Shown here: positions 1-12,445 of the stretch, piece after piece
Layout: each line of letters begins with the position of its first letter
Position numbering within the stretch: position 1 is the first letter of the stretch
From: Lepturacanthus savala
Taxonomy: Eukaryota; Chordata; Actinopteri; Scombriformes; Trichiuridae
Reading direction: 5' to 3'
Length of the DNA: 64,000 bases
Assembly: GCA_030544235.1 (NCBI GenBank)
Contig: CM060464.1
Coordinates: 27,968,152 to 28,032,151 of the forward strand
The notes under the pieces: generated by a model
The model's database searches: none
Told to the model about the DNA's origin: nothing
What the model saw: only the letters and a program-made list of their open reading frames with translations
Made by a program: the position numbers and the translations under genes

Positions 1-2111
1 CAGCCTTCCATGTTCACTGCAAGTCCTGTAGAGTTTGCTAAAATCCCTAAAATGTGAAATGCATGGAAGTAAGCTCACACAGAGCTTTAGTACCTTTAGT
101 ACTGTGGGCAAAGTGTTCCCAGCTATATTTACTGTGTCCATGTCAACCGGCACTCCACAGGGATTGCTTTGATAAGAAAGCTCAGCATGGCTTAATGCGT
201 TTATTTCAGTCATACACTGTCACTGTAAACACACGCTGGCGTTCGAACACACACTGATGACAGGCAAAGGAGCCAGCTGGCTGATCAGAAGGAGCATGAA
301 GATAAAGAGGCAAAGTGTTGAATCCTGAAGGGATTTTTATCTTTTCGTCCAAGCAGCATCACTGAGCTGTGCATTTTAAACAAACATGTAAAACCCTGCT
401 CTTTAAACTCTTAATTAAAAGTATATGAGGTTTGGGCAACATGAACAAAATCAAATATCACAATATTTTATGACCAAATACAAAAATATAAAAAAAATAT
501 GAAATAATAACACTATTATATTGATCACTGTTGGATTTTTTGCTAAATAATGTTTAGCAATGTGGATATAATGTCTAAGTGGGTAAGACTAGAACAATCA
601 ATTATTATAGAGGAATATTAATTAATATTAATTAATATTAATAAATATTAATTAAGTAATATTTGTACATATTAATGTTATTATATTTGGTAAATTGTAT
701 ACAAAGAGATGACTTCTTTATTGTTAGAGTATCTTGCATCACTACCAATTCAGTTATTCTAGCCTGAGGTTTACCAGTCTTGTGAGTTCAGAAAATGACA
801 TCACGATAATGTAATGCAGCCTTCAAAATCAGCACAACAATCAACACTTATGTCATATCGCACTGAAAGATATCCAACATCCAAAATAATCTCAGGATGA
901 GTTTGACTACTGCAAGTGTCTCGATAACTTCTCATTCGTCAACTTTCTAGCTAGGAGGGATTCAGTATCAGACACTAGAAGTCTGCTCAACTCTAATGAT
1001 TTTATTTTTCTTTGATAGTCAACTTAATGCTAATCACATGTAAATGATGTTTTTGAATGAATGTTTTTGATGAAGGAATACCACTGATATACATATACAT
1101 TGCTATAGCCATAGTACCTCTGCTATGGCTGTGGTTCATTAACTGCACACTTTAGCATCCTGAGCAGCAGGACTTGTCATGACTATAATGATAACAGCCC
1201 TGCCAGCTCCCTTTGGAAGTGGGTCAGCACCAAATCTCAGTTGCCTGCTAGTGCGCTTTAAACACATCCATATTGATTCTGACTGCACAAACACAATGGG
1301 GAAAACATCCCTCAACTGTGCCTGCATGATTTAGACATGCAACACTGAACCAACACTGTTCCAACTGTAAGAAAAAACAAAACTTGGCACGAGCATCAGA
1401 GTTACAATTGCTGAGTGAAAAGCTTTGTTTGGGAACACTTCAGAGGAATTATGCCTGACACATATATAAACAATGGGCCTGACAGTGAAGTGATCATCAT
1501 GTCACGTTGTCACACAGGCTTTGCTGCTTCAGTTTCTGTCAAAGAGGTTTCACAGAAACCTCTTTGTTTCATGTGCACACATTTGAGTAATCCATATACA
1601 AGGACATGAGTTAACCGGAAAATAAACAGACACACAGGCCGATGCATGCAAAGCACATAACAGTCCGCAAACCAGATGCAGGGTCTCACACACAATCAGA
1701 CCCTTTAACACCTGCTCCTACTAAACGCCTATTTCATAACATCAACACTATTCAACCAGCCCATGCAATGGTCTGTCTTGACTTTAAGCTTACATCTGTT
1801 TGCTATACAACACCTTTATCACCACATCAGCAAATTCCTGTCGGTGGAGTTCCCTCTTCTTTGAATATGTGATGAGCTGCAGAAATAACAGCTCTCAAAT
1901 CCTCAATGTGCAGAGCAGATCCATAGTACAGTAGCAGGTCCTGGTAAATGTGATGACGACTGCTGGGAGTTTGTGGTCCGTTTGCTATTGCTTCTATTTA
2001 TGATGGCTAACATGGTGCTGAGTGTCCCCTCTGCGTAGTCAGCTAAATGAGCTAGCAGCCCCGGCCGGCTCTGCAGCTCCACACATTTATTTGTACAGTG
2101 CACACCGGCAT

Positions 2112-2202
<91 letters not shown>

Positions 2203-2811
2203 TGACTGCAGAGTGGGCAGGGCTAAAAATGTGTGTTCTACTTCTTAAAGCAGCATTAAAAAGAGAAGATGTTGAGGTGCATTTTAGCATAAACAGACAG
2301 AACAGAATGTAAGAGTGAAGATAAAATAGAGACCCAAAATCAGCAGAATAGAGCAAACTAAATCTTGTAGAATAAGCAGAAAAAAAGATGACAGAAACAT
2401 GATTGGAGTCCAAATATTTTGAAATCAAACAAACGAGAAAAAAAGAATAGCTGAAGGACAAATACAATGAAATAACAGTGCAAAGGGAAGACCAAGCATG
2501 GATAGAAGAGGAAGCATAAGTCGATGATGTGGTATGATGAAGATGAAAAAACAAAGAACAGAGATAATAAGATAATAAGTTGTAATATCTGAACAGAGAA
2601 TCAACAAAGTATGTAGAGCAAGAAGAGCGCGTGGAATAAAAAAAAATATTAAAGTAGGATGGATGAAAGTAGACCAGTGCAAAAAGTTAGTTATGATCAG
2701 TGCAGATAGTAGGCAGAATATAAATCATTAGAATGGATAGTCTTCTATCTAGAGTTATCTCTAAGTAGAACACAGCACATACAGCCAGTGAAGAGCATTG
2801 GTATCACTTAC
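1..2811 (-). other. limch1: limch1 intron 5, 5' part (gene strand)
   Basis: No exon found. The sequence is AT-rich, with an ATTAATATTA-type short tandem array near 618-660 and an 80-bp GA repeat. The next CH-domain exon of LIMCH1 (expected to begin VLVTIYWLGK) was looked for on the minus strand here and not seen. Confidence 0.7.
2116..2195. repeat. (GA)n microsatellite
   Basis: About 40 uninterrupted GA units. The Ser-Leu-rich open frames on the opposite strand are artefacts of it. Confidence 0.97.
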
Positions 2812-2842
2812 ATTCTTTAGCTTTCGGCTGCAGTCACATCCC
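2812..2842 (-). CDS. limch1: limch1 coding exon 5 (CH domain, very short)
   Basis: A 31-nt microexon-sized exon: acceptor TCTCCACAG, donor AAT|GTAAGTG. Its first base completes the Lys codon from exon 4, then GCDCSRKLKN follows. Mammalian LIMCH1 has SLDYSRKLKN at this point, so RKLKN and the splice phases identify it, while the first residues differ (Tyr to Cys among them). It ends in phase 0. The following exon is expected to the left of the window. Confidence 0.83.
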
Positions 2843-5800
2843 CTGTGGAGAATAAGACAGAGTGAGATGTTGCTCCCACACAAAACAGCAGCAACATGCA
2901 TTGTACATATATACATGAATCTACAGCGACAGTTGCCCACACAGGCTGAACAAACACATACTTGTATCTCTGCATCCAATTTATTTATTTATCATTTCCA
3001 GCACAACTACACTTACATATGATGGAAGTAATTTGACTTTGGCTATTAAAATATGAAGAATTGCATGCAGTTCTGCCGTTAGCACCTCAGGATGAAAGAG
3101 CTTGGGTGTCTTTCTGCAGTCAAGCTGCCAGTTTGCCATTGATCACACTGACAAAAACTTCATCCACAGAAAATTGGAGGAGGGAAAAAAAGTCACAGTG
3201 GCAGCCAGATGGTTTGACTTCCATGTGATCTCTGAGAGGTGCAATGCAGAAACACCACAGCAGTGGCCACTTAGCGCCACAGATGTTGCCAGAATGAAAA
3301 GATGTGGTGATCCTGTGGATCACCACTTTGGGGCTATAAATGTGAAGTGGAATGAAACAGTTGTAAAACTGACCCCAACACACACGCACATGGAAAAACA
3401 TTTCTAAGCTAAGAAAGGGAAACTGCAGCAAGCAGAAAAAACAAACTTTTAGAAACTCACACAGAGATACAACAATTTAAAAAGGATTTTAGATTAGTCT
3501 TAAAATTAACGATCTCTATCACCTCCTTGCAAAACCCTGACAGAAAGATTAACGAAAACACATTTTCTTTCATAATGCCCTCATGACAGAGTTGAAGCAG
3601 AATAATGAGACTCTACAGAGAGAGAGAGAGAGGTTGCCTTCAGGCTTCAGGTTGGATTGTGACCAGACATCTCTACCGGCTTTAAGTGTTAGCCCAACAA
3701 CTGTCTTACGGAGATCAGTCAATTCTCAGATTTCACACTGCTGATTCACATGGAGCCAATAGAGAGTAGCCGGGGGGGACTCAAGTGGTCTTTTTGGTGC
3801 TGACTGAGAAGCCTGAGTGCAGGCTCAAATCTGATGGTATGACAGTGGCTTCCTCATCATATTTGCAGGTGGCCTTCAATAAATAATAATATTGAAACAA
3901 TATTTCTATGGTGAGCATCTATGGAAAATACAGAACATTTAAAGGTAATCCTATGGACAACAGTTACTATACATGTCAAACAGAGGAATAAAAAAAAAAA
4001 TCAGGTGTTCTTACAATATATACCGCATTGTAGCAATGGTATCATCTATTATGGATAAAAGATGGCCAACATGGATGATGCACTGCACTACCTTGTGTAA
4101 CATAAGTAATTTATATGGAGCTTAAGGTTTTAATTTAATGTCTCTGAGTCACATCATAGTAACTCATACTCTTGTTGGACAAAAGCCACAAAAATAACAA
4201 CAATACATAGAAACTCATTTAACACACAAGGGACACCCAAATTGCAGTTGTGTTTTTTCCATCGCAGCAATGACCTGAGAAAGAAATGAGACAGGAGAAG
4301 AGGAGGGGGATCATCTCCCACAGCTACAGTCACCTCATCCCCCTCCTCTGCTCCCGTCATCACCCTCTCTCTCTCCATCAGATGACTGAATAAACATGGA
4401 GACAAGTTGCTTTTTACTGCTGTTACATTTTCTTTGGAGATAATATACTTGAACATATGCAACCTACAGTGCACTAATTACTGGTTTCTCACACTTAATT
4501 TAGAGAAAATCTAAATATATAAAAAGGTACTTTACGTAAACAGCCCCAAAACAATAACAGAAGGATTACGAAGTCATTAAAGAATGAAACATAATTACAG
4601 ACCTTTTTAAAAGGTTGCATTTTAAAACAAAGTGGTCAGATTTTATGAACGTCTGGGTGATGTATTTTTCGTTTGTTTTTTGTCTTAAGTTCTATTTCTA
4701 CCAGCTGTGCTTTCATCCACACATTTTTGCAATTTAATACTTGTAAGAATACAGGTTTTATCAATAAAAGCACAACATATTTTAAAGGACATGCATGTTT
4801 TTAATAACTAATGTGGGCCTGGCACAATCTATGTTTTACCACACAAAAATTCCTGCCTATCTGGCTTTGGAAATGCTGTATTGCTTTTATTTTTATTTTT
4901 TTTATTTTCTGTGTATCTGTAAAAATCCATTTAAAGCTTCATATAACCTGGTGGGAAGGTGAAGAGTTATTACTGCTAATATGACCAGGTGTATTTCTTA
5001 TTTTCCGGTACTTGCTGACAGCGAGGAGTAAAAGAAACTCAATACTGATCAATACTAATCCTGAAAGACATTTTCTTGTGGACGCGCATTGCTGATTCTC
5101 ATCATATTTACTTCAACCCAGCTGAGGAAAACACATTCAATTTGTACTCTATTTCTTTCAGCGTCTCAAAACTTTCCGTGAAATTGATTAGACAGCTGAA
5201 TGGAAACAGAGCCGCGCTCTCCTCTCCTTCATTGAGTCTGCCAGACAAACTGTCACTTATCTCGGAAATTGATCCGTTTCCATCAACACACAGAGGAGCG
5301 GGAGATATTTCAGGCCTGAGCTCATAGTGCTCTAGAATCTACCTGTCTTCTAACGCCTCGCTGTCAAAGCTGTTTCCTAGATGAGTAAACTTGTCCGAAG
5401 ACTCAGGGGTTTCCTGTCATGGGTACGAGCTGCAATAAAATGACATCCTGTATGACAGATTGGTTACATAACCACTGGAAATAGCACAGAACTTCTAAAA
5501 CACTGATGTTTCTTTTTAATGTTGTGCTATTATGTATATAATGAAAACCTGAACACATTATTACTATTAATCCTTAGTATGAATTTACAAACATTAAATG
5601 TGCATTGAGGTCTCATTATCAACCTGCAAGGTTTGGCAAAAAATATTTGTAAAACATGTTATAGTGAACTGATTGTTTGATAAATGTAAATGAGACACAA
5701 GCAGGTTTAGGCTAATTTCCAACATTTGATATTCCAACTATCACGATATGCAATATTATCAAGTGAGCAGGAGAAACAAAACCATATTTTGATATCGTAA

Positions 5801-5975
5801 AAAAGATTGTATCTGGTGGAAATATTGGGGTATTTTGATTTATATTGAAAATCAGCCCAAGCAAATAGATACAAACTATGACAGACAAAAGTGCTCCCAT
5901 TTAAACTGGAAGTGAATGCTATCAACTTTTGTAAACTTATGCACATCCTCAGAAACAAAAGGCTATATAAACATC

Positions 5976-6028
<53 letters not shown>

Positions 6029-7357
6029 CAGTGCTTCCAAAGAATTCCATGTCCTGACAGAACCAGTCATGCAGCTCCTTCTGAGACCAGCTAAGATTAG
6101 CACCACCCCCCGCTCCCGCTCCATCTCCAGCAGCACCTTTCTAAACCTTCTGTGAATGAAACCCTGTTGACACAGCTAATAGGAAGACAGCACATGCCAC
6201 CCACACCCACACATTCACAAAAACACATACCGTACAGTAAATAAATATAAATCTGCATGCACTGGGCGTAGTTACCGAGTAGGAGTCATGTTTCATTGAG
6301 TGTTGTATTGACAGACACCGGTTGGGTTGTGTCAAACAGATGTGCTATTGTTGCTTCACTGACACAGGCTCATACAAATATTCCATTGACTCTCATTCAC
6401 TTGTTTGTGTTGGCAGTGAACTGGTTGATTGTCTGATGCAGGGAATGACAAACTAGGTGACTGTCAACGACTGACACACGAAGAAGCAAATAATCACTAA
6501 CAAAGACAAGCTTTTACACTCAATAGAGGTGTTGATTATCAAAAATCAGTCTTTTTCTCTCCATGAAATACAAGCCTTCATTGTTAGGTTTTAAAAAAAT
6601 AATACATAGGAGCTAGTGTATAAAAGGGTTGTCATCAACATTTTGACAACCTAAAATACAGCTTTCATTATTTGTTTATAGATTACTTTCCTCCCCCACA
6701 CCACACGAAAAAGCTTCTCAAACACTGAGCTTTTTTCCCCTTTTTCACCTTTCACTTCAACCTGACCAGTAACATTAAGTCTATGATATTTAGTAAATAT
6801 TTTCTGTTACCTATAACGCATTTGTATAGCGCATTTTTAGTTTATTTGAAGTGCTTCACACTACAAGTGTACATTCACCCATTCACACGCATTCATAAAG
6901 TGATGGTTGTAGCTACCATATAAGGTGCCAGCAAATCATCAGGAAGCAATTTAATCATTCACACACCAATGGAACAGCTATTGGGCCCAATTAAAAGTTA
7001 AGCATCTTGCCCAAGGACACTGTGCATGTAGCTGGGAGCCGGGAATCGACCCGCCGACCCTCAGACTGATGAGCAGCATAAAAACACTTGTGTCACCTCA
7101 GACAAGGTCAAGTCCTTTTGCACAGTGTTTCAGCTGAAGCATGTTTATAGTATTTATTTTGAAACTATCTTCATCCTAACATAAAGAAGCCAAGAAAGAC
7201 ATGATGGATTTGGAATTTACTCTACATTTTTAACAATCACTTTGAGAGTAGCTGCCTGTAAATGTTGGAAAACTCTTATTTATACATACAATAAATTTCC
7301 TGACAACAAGTTTTGGCCCAAAACTTGTTCAAATGGGAGGCTGTGGTTTAGAACAAA

Positions 7358-7407
<50 letters not shown>

Positions 7408-8647
7408 CAGTGAGGTAACAGTAAAGCTTTGAGTCTTACTTGGCAGTGGGACGTGTCGACGTGTCCTGTAGGTCTCCAGGGTCAAACAGCTGGGAGCCCT
7501 TCAGTCCCAACTCCTCACAGCCGCGCAGAAACACACTCAAGTTATCCTGCAGAGAACACAAACACCACATCCCATCAGGATAAATAAAACAGTTGGCAGT
7601 GACAGAAGGGGAGGTCTTCACGGAGCGTTAACGCACACATGACGCTGCGACTCACTCTGCCAATTTGAATTAATTGACATCATACAATTACTGCAGCAAA
7701 CACTGCTGCCAAGTAAAGAAGAGAAAGTCAAGTCCTGTTAGGTATGTTGCACAACACTTAGACATGGATACAAAAAACACACCAGAGATGCAGAAGAGGT
7801 GACAATTCATTTTTCTGATTTTAGTAAAGTAGTATTTCTTCTTTTGTCCATCCTGCAAACAAACATGCAAACATAGTCTGTGCACGACATGAAAATCAGG
7901 ATACCTGCTCGACAGAAAGGTGACACGCTCAGGTTTTGTGGCTGGCTTCTGTACGTCTCCTCAAATTACTCCTCTCACTCTTCACTTTTTGCCTCCTTCA
8001 AGGGTCCACCTGCTTCCTTTTTTCCCTCTATATCTTCCTCCTTCACCTGCTTCTCCTCAAACATTACTTCTTTGTCTTCTTCTCCACACTTCACTCTCCC
8101 CCCATCTTCTCAGTCTTCCCTCGCCTCTGCTCTCTGAAAACGTCTTTGTTAGATGCAACCTGAGCCCAGCTCTCCTCTCCTGTTCCCAGGTTCTCTCTCC
8201 CTTTGTTTCTGTCTTTCTATCATTCGGAGAGCCACAGCCAAAGCCCTTCCCTCCTTCCCTCTCTCTCTCACTCACTCACCGACTCTCTCTCTTTCTCTCT
8301 CTCTCAGGGTGTCACCATTTCCTCACCCTCCACCCTGATTGTCCCAAGCACTCTCTTTATCTCTCTCACACCAAAACGCAAACACAATGTGCTTATACCC
8401 ACATCCACACATTTAGACAAAGTGCTGATTCAAATATATATAATTTCAAGGGCAAAACACTGCTATCCCTTATTTACATGTACACATTACCTGGTGCAAG
8501 AACATATGCATGGACACAACAAATGCTTTGAAACACTTGTTCTCACGATCTTTTTTATTTGTAGCAAAACACCCATTGAAGCCCACCCTACGGCTTCCTG
8601 TGTTTTTGGGACAGCGCCATCTCTGCACCATTGGTGACGCAACCAAC

Positions 8648-8729
<82 letters not shown>

Positions 8730-11700
8730 GGGATTATCTGGGTTTCACGCTACTTTAAATGGTCATATTTAGCCATTTACCATTCCACAGACATCACAAG
8801 TGAGTTGTCACTTGGAACAGTAAGGGGACACTGGAGACACTTTTTTGTGTCAAGAAACCAAGTAATTGGATCCAACGACCAAATTGAATTGCGTTATATG
8901 GTAAGAATTGTAATTTATTTTTGCTCATGGATTATTTGATTTGCATGCACTTATCCCAGGATCACACATGTGTAAAAGCTTGGACACATGTTGGAAAGCT
9001 TTTGTGACTGGAAACTTGGTATATTTAGATTCTATAGAGTGGAAAAACCTGGATAAGGTAAAGTGGAACATGCTCCATAACTGTGTCTAATGTTAAATGG
9101 CAAGCTCGTTTAACCTATGCTTGCAAAAGTGTGAGCTGCTGGAAGAAAGATGATATGCTGGACAGGTCTCAATTTTTCATGTGTGTGCTTAGTTAACCTT
9201 TACGTTTAAATACTGGACAATAAATGTTATTGATTCAATGTGTAATAATTTGATTTTGAAATATTAAAGACTTTATTGAAGACAACAGTATGACTTAGAG
9301 TGAACACAAAGATACATCATACATATATCTTTAAAATAGTTACATCCTCTTCTGAAGTCTATTATCTAAAAACCAAGATACATTCATGTCACTAATAATT
9401 GTGACAATAATATCAATACCAGTAAACCAATCCAACTTACAAATTTTTCAAATCAATCAACTGTATTTACTGGGAAGAGTAGCCTGAAGGAGCCACCTCT
9501 GACACCATCAAATAACTTCACTTTTCTCTATTTTCCAGTAGCTGGCAATTTGAGTGTGTGTGCATGTAACTTTCTGGTGATTTGCAGGTCACTGCCACAG
9601 GAAGTTGGGTTTGCACTGCAGAGAAATGACTGACAGCTGAATGTGTTTGTAGAAGCACTGAGAGGCGACTCCAACACAAACTCTCTGTCCAGCTCTGTTA
9701 GCCAGAATAAATGAGGGAGAAATTCATAGCTCCTGCTTTGGAAATATAAACACTATAAACAAGGGATACAATTAAGAAATAAACTACAGCAAAATAAATA
9801 ACAACTCACATGGTATTTACCACTCAGTTTAAATATTTGTTCAGTAGTTGATAAAAAATATATATTTTTTTATCAATTATTTTTTATCAATCCTAAACCA
9901 GTATACAATCCCCCAAATGAAAATTGAAATAACCCAAAGATGTAACTGAAGGAGTTTTACATAAAAGTCCAAAGTGTTGCTTGTTCTTCTAAAAAGTAAC
10001 AAAAATGTCTGTTGCTGTATCCTTGATGTGTGGAAAACAACACCTTTGGGAGCGTGTGAATTGCTGCCATTGAACTTGCAGAGCGGCTCCGTATGGCTGT
10101 GTGTTTACACGCTGTAAACCAGGAGCATACCAGCCGACCCAGAGACTACTCTGAACAACCAACCTGTTCAGACAAACACTGAGCCATGCAGGCCGCGCTG
10201 CCAAAACACTGAGGTAGTTGCTGTAATTACAAAACAGCCACAACTCCTCAGAGACTCATTTTCCCATTAGCCTCCAAACAGGAAGTGGAAGGGGGAGTCG
10301 CTTGTTTTATTATGACGGGCCAGATAACAGCAGCCCCCTTGTTTATCTGTTTCTCACCTCTCTAATCACAGCTAAGGGGAGGAAAAACAAAATCCCTGCA
10401 AAGCCACAGGAAGCTACAAAGCAGAATTATGAAACTTAAGTTTAATGGGTAACATTGTATTTAAAGGAAGAATAACAAACAGGTGTCTTTTTATATGCTA
10501 TCCTCAATCTACTGTAAACATGTTATTTTCAATAGATTATTCATTTGGTCTTCAGCCAATTAGTAATGGTCATGTCATGTTTTTTTGCCTGCAACTGTAA
10601 TGTCCCCCTTGGGCCAATTAGTTTTCTGAAATAACAATGTTGTTGTTACATGCATCAATCACTGATGTTTGAGATATAATGCACACTACTTTGACACAAA
10701 CTAAAAACAAAAATATAATGCTGAACATTGAAAAATTATTTGAGGTTTGAGAACTAAAAAGTCCATTAAACAACTTGTAGGTTTAATAGTGTTTTAGTGT
10801 AAACTCTTTACACAAAAAAGTGACACTGTGCCCTTGCAGATGTGAGACAGCCCTTAAAAGGTGAATTAAAACAAATTCAACTAGTGATGTTTATCATTAG
10901 GTGATTAATCATTAACTAACATTAAGCAATACTACCAACATTACTAACAATTTCCTTTTAATTGACCTGTTGGCTGTTTCTGATAATCATTAATTAGAGT
11001 GGAGGAGGGGGAGGTTTCAGTACAGCGCTCTCTGTGCTGAAGGATTCAACATGTGTTTTTGTTAGGCTAATCTGTTCATATATTAAAGTTTGAGCAAACA
11101 AAGGAGGAGGGAGCTGGAGGAGATGTTGGCAGTGGTCTGATAGGAGTGAGGGGTGAAGAGATGAAGGAGAGGAAGGAGACGCAGCCTCCGGACTGCTGCT
11201 GCTGCCTCCTCCCGCCACCTGACTGGCTGCCCTGGTCAGGCCCCAGGGAGGACCCCTTTCCCCTTCAAAGCACTTGGTGTTATTGCACATTTCATCTTGT
11301 TTAATGATCATTTAACGAGCGCTGGCTGTCAGTCAGGGAAAACATAAAATGTGCATCCTTACATCAAAACACTCAGTCCACAGACAAATGCACACATCCT
11401 GGATTCAGAAACTTTTCATGGAAATAGACAATTCATGTATAGAGAAGGTGTAGGTGTTATAACTTTGCTGTTTCATGCTCATTTATTGCCATCACATCCA
11501 CTTTTTCAGCCTTCCAGGCAAAAGTCAGCCAATCAGAAAGACATGAACATCTTTTTGACAGGCCAAAAACCTCTGCTATTTGTAGTGAGGTGCTTGAGAG
11601 AGCAATAAAAAACTACAGTGGAATGAATATTGTACTTTAATTTGCAAATATATCATGTATGAGTATCAAACCTTCAAATGATACTCAAAAAGTGGAATGA

Positions 11701-12407
11701 AAATATATCATGTTAGGAATATAAAAAACTTATGATAAAACCCAGAAAGTGGAGGATATAGATATGATGGTATCTTTAAAAAGTACAAAAAACACAATAG
11801 TCTAAATGAAAAAAAAGACATACCTGCACTCATCTCACAGTTGAAACATTACTAAAATGGAGCACTGTAACTGGATAATCAATTGTTATTGTAGCATTTA
11901 TTGTATGGTGGGAAAAACAGACCTGAGAGGAATGTGGCTGTGTAATAACCTGGCATAAAAAGCCAGAGAAGGCTCATTGGCAGCTATTAGAGATAAGAAA
12001 AGCCATTTCAGCCCAACCCAGACTTCCTCATCTGTTCCCTCATGCTGTGATTGAAATCATACCCTGCTCCCTTTACACTTTTTCTCTAAACACAACACCA
12101 GAATCTCAGTGCTTATCACCTTTAGATTATCACCAACTTTTCAATCTCAAAGGTCTGTCCAAAACTTAATGAAAGATATACTACTTTAACTTCTATCACT
12201 GTGATTATAGAAATGATGTGACCCATTAGTGGAGTTTTATTTTGTTAATCACACTGAAGTAGCCTCATATTTGTATGAATGATAAAGCTACAATTTCACA
12301 ATGTGAGAAACACACACAAAAGTTTCAATCATGGATTGAAAGAAATGTAGTAAAATTGGGATTGATTACTGAAATATTGTTTTTTTCCAACGATGTGGAA
12401 TTAATAT

Positions 12408-12445
<38 letters not shown>

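Larger units (their letters stand above)
2843..7439 (-). other. limch1: limch1 intron 4
   Basis: 4.6 kb without recognisable coding exons. It holds an AC repeat (5979-6026), a fish interspersed repeat (6818-7080), a CA repeat (7359-7404), a short hairpin (4299-4349) and a GC-balanced candidate regulatory tract at about 5160-5330. Confidence 0.7.

Noticed and set aside
2111..2554. 147-codon minus-strand frame ending in a long Ser-Leu run
   Set aside because: It consists largely of the translated GA microsatellite; the rest is AT-rich intron.
3102..3431. Overlapping open frames of about 100 codons on both strands
   Set aside because: No recognisable domain and no convincing splice sites. Being open on both strands at this composition is not unusual.
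7436..7621. Free-standing 61-codon gene at limch1 exon 4
   Set aside because: The first 25 residues are intron translation; real coding sequence starts after the acceptor at 7547 as part of limch1.
8300..8316. Plus-strand splice acceptor after the CT-rich tract
   Set aside because: It looks like a strong acceptor, but no plus-strand exon or gene is recognisable there; CT repeats create such sites by chance.
7920..8531. 203-codon plus-strand open frame rich in Ser, Leu and Pro
   Set aside because: Low-complexity translation of the polypyrimidine tract; no domain.
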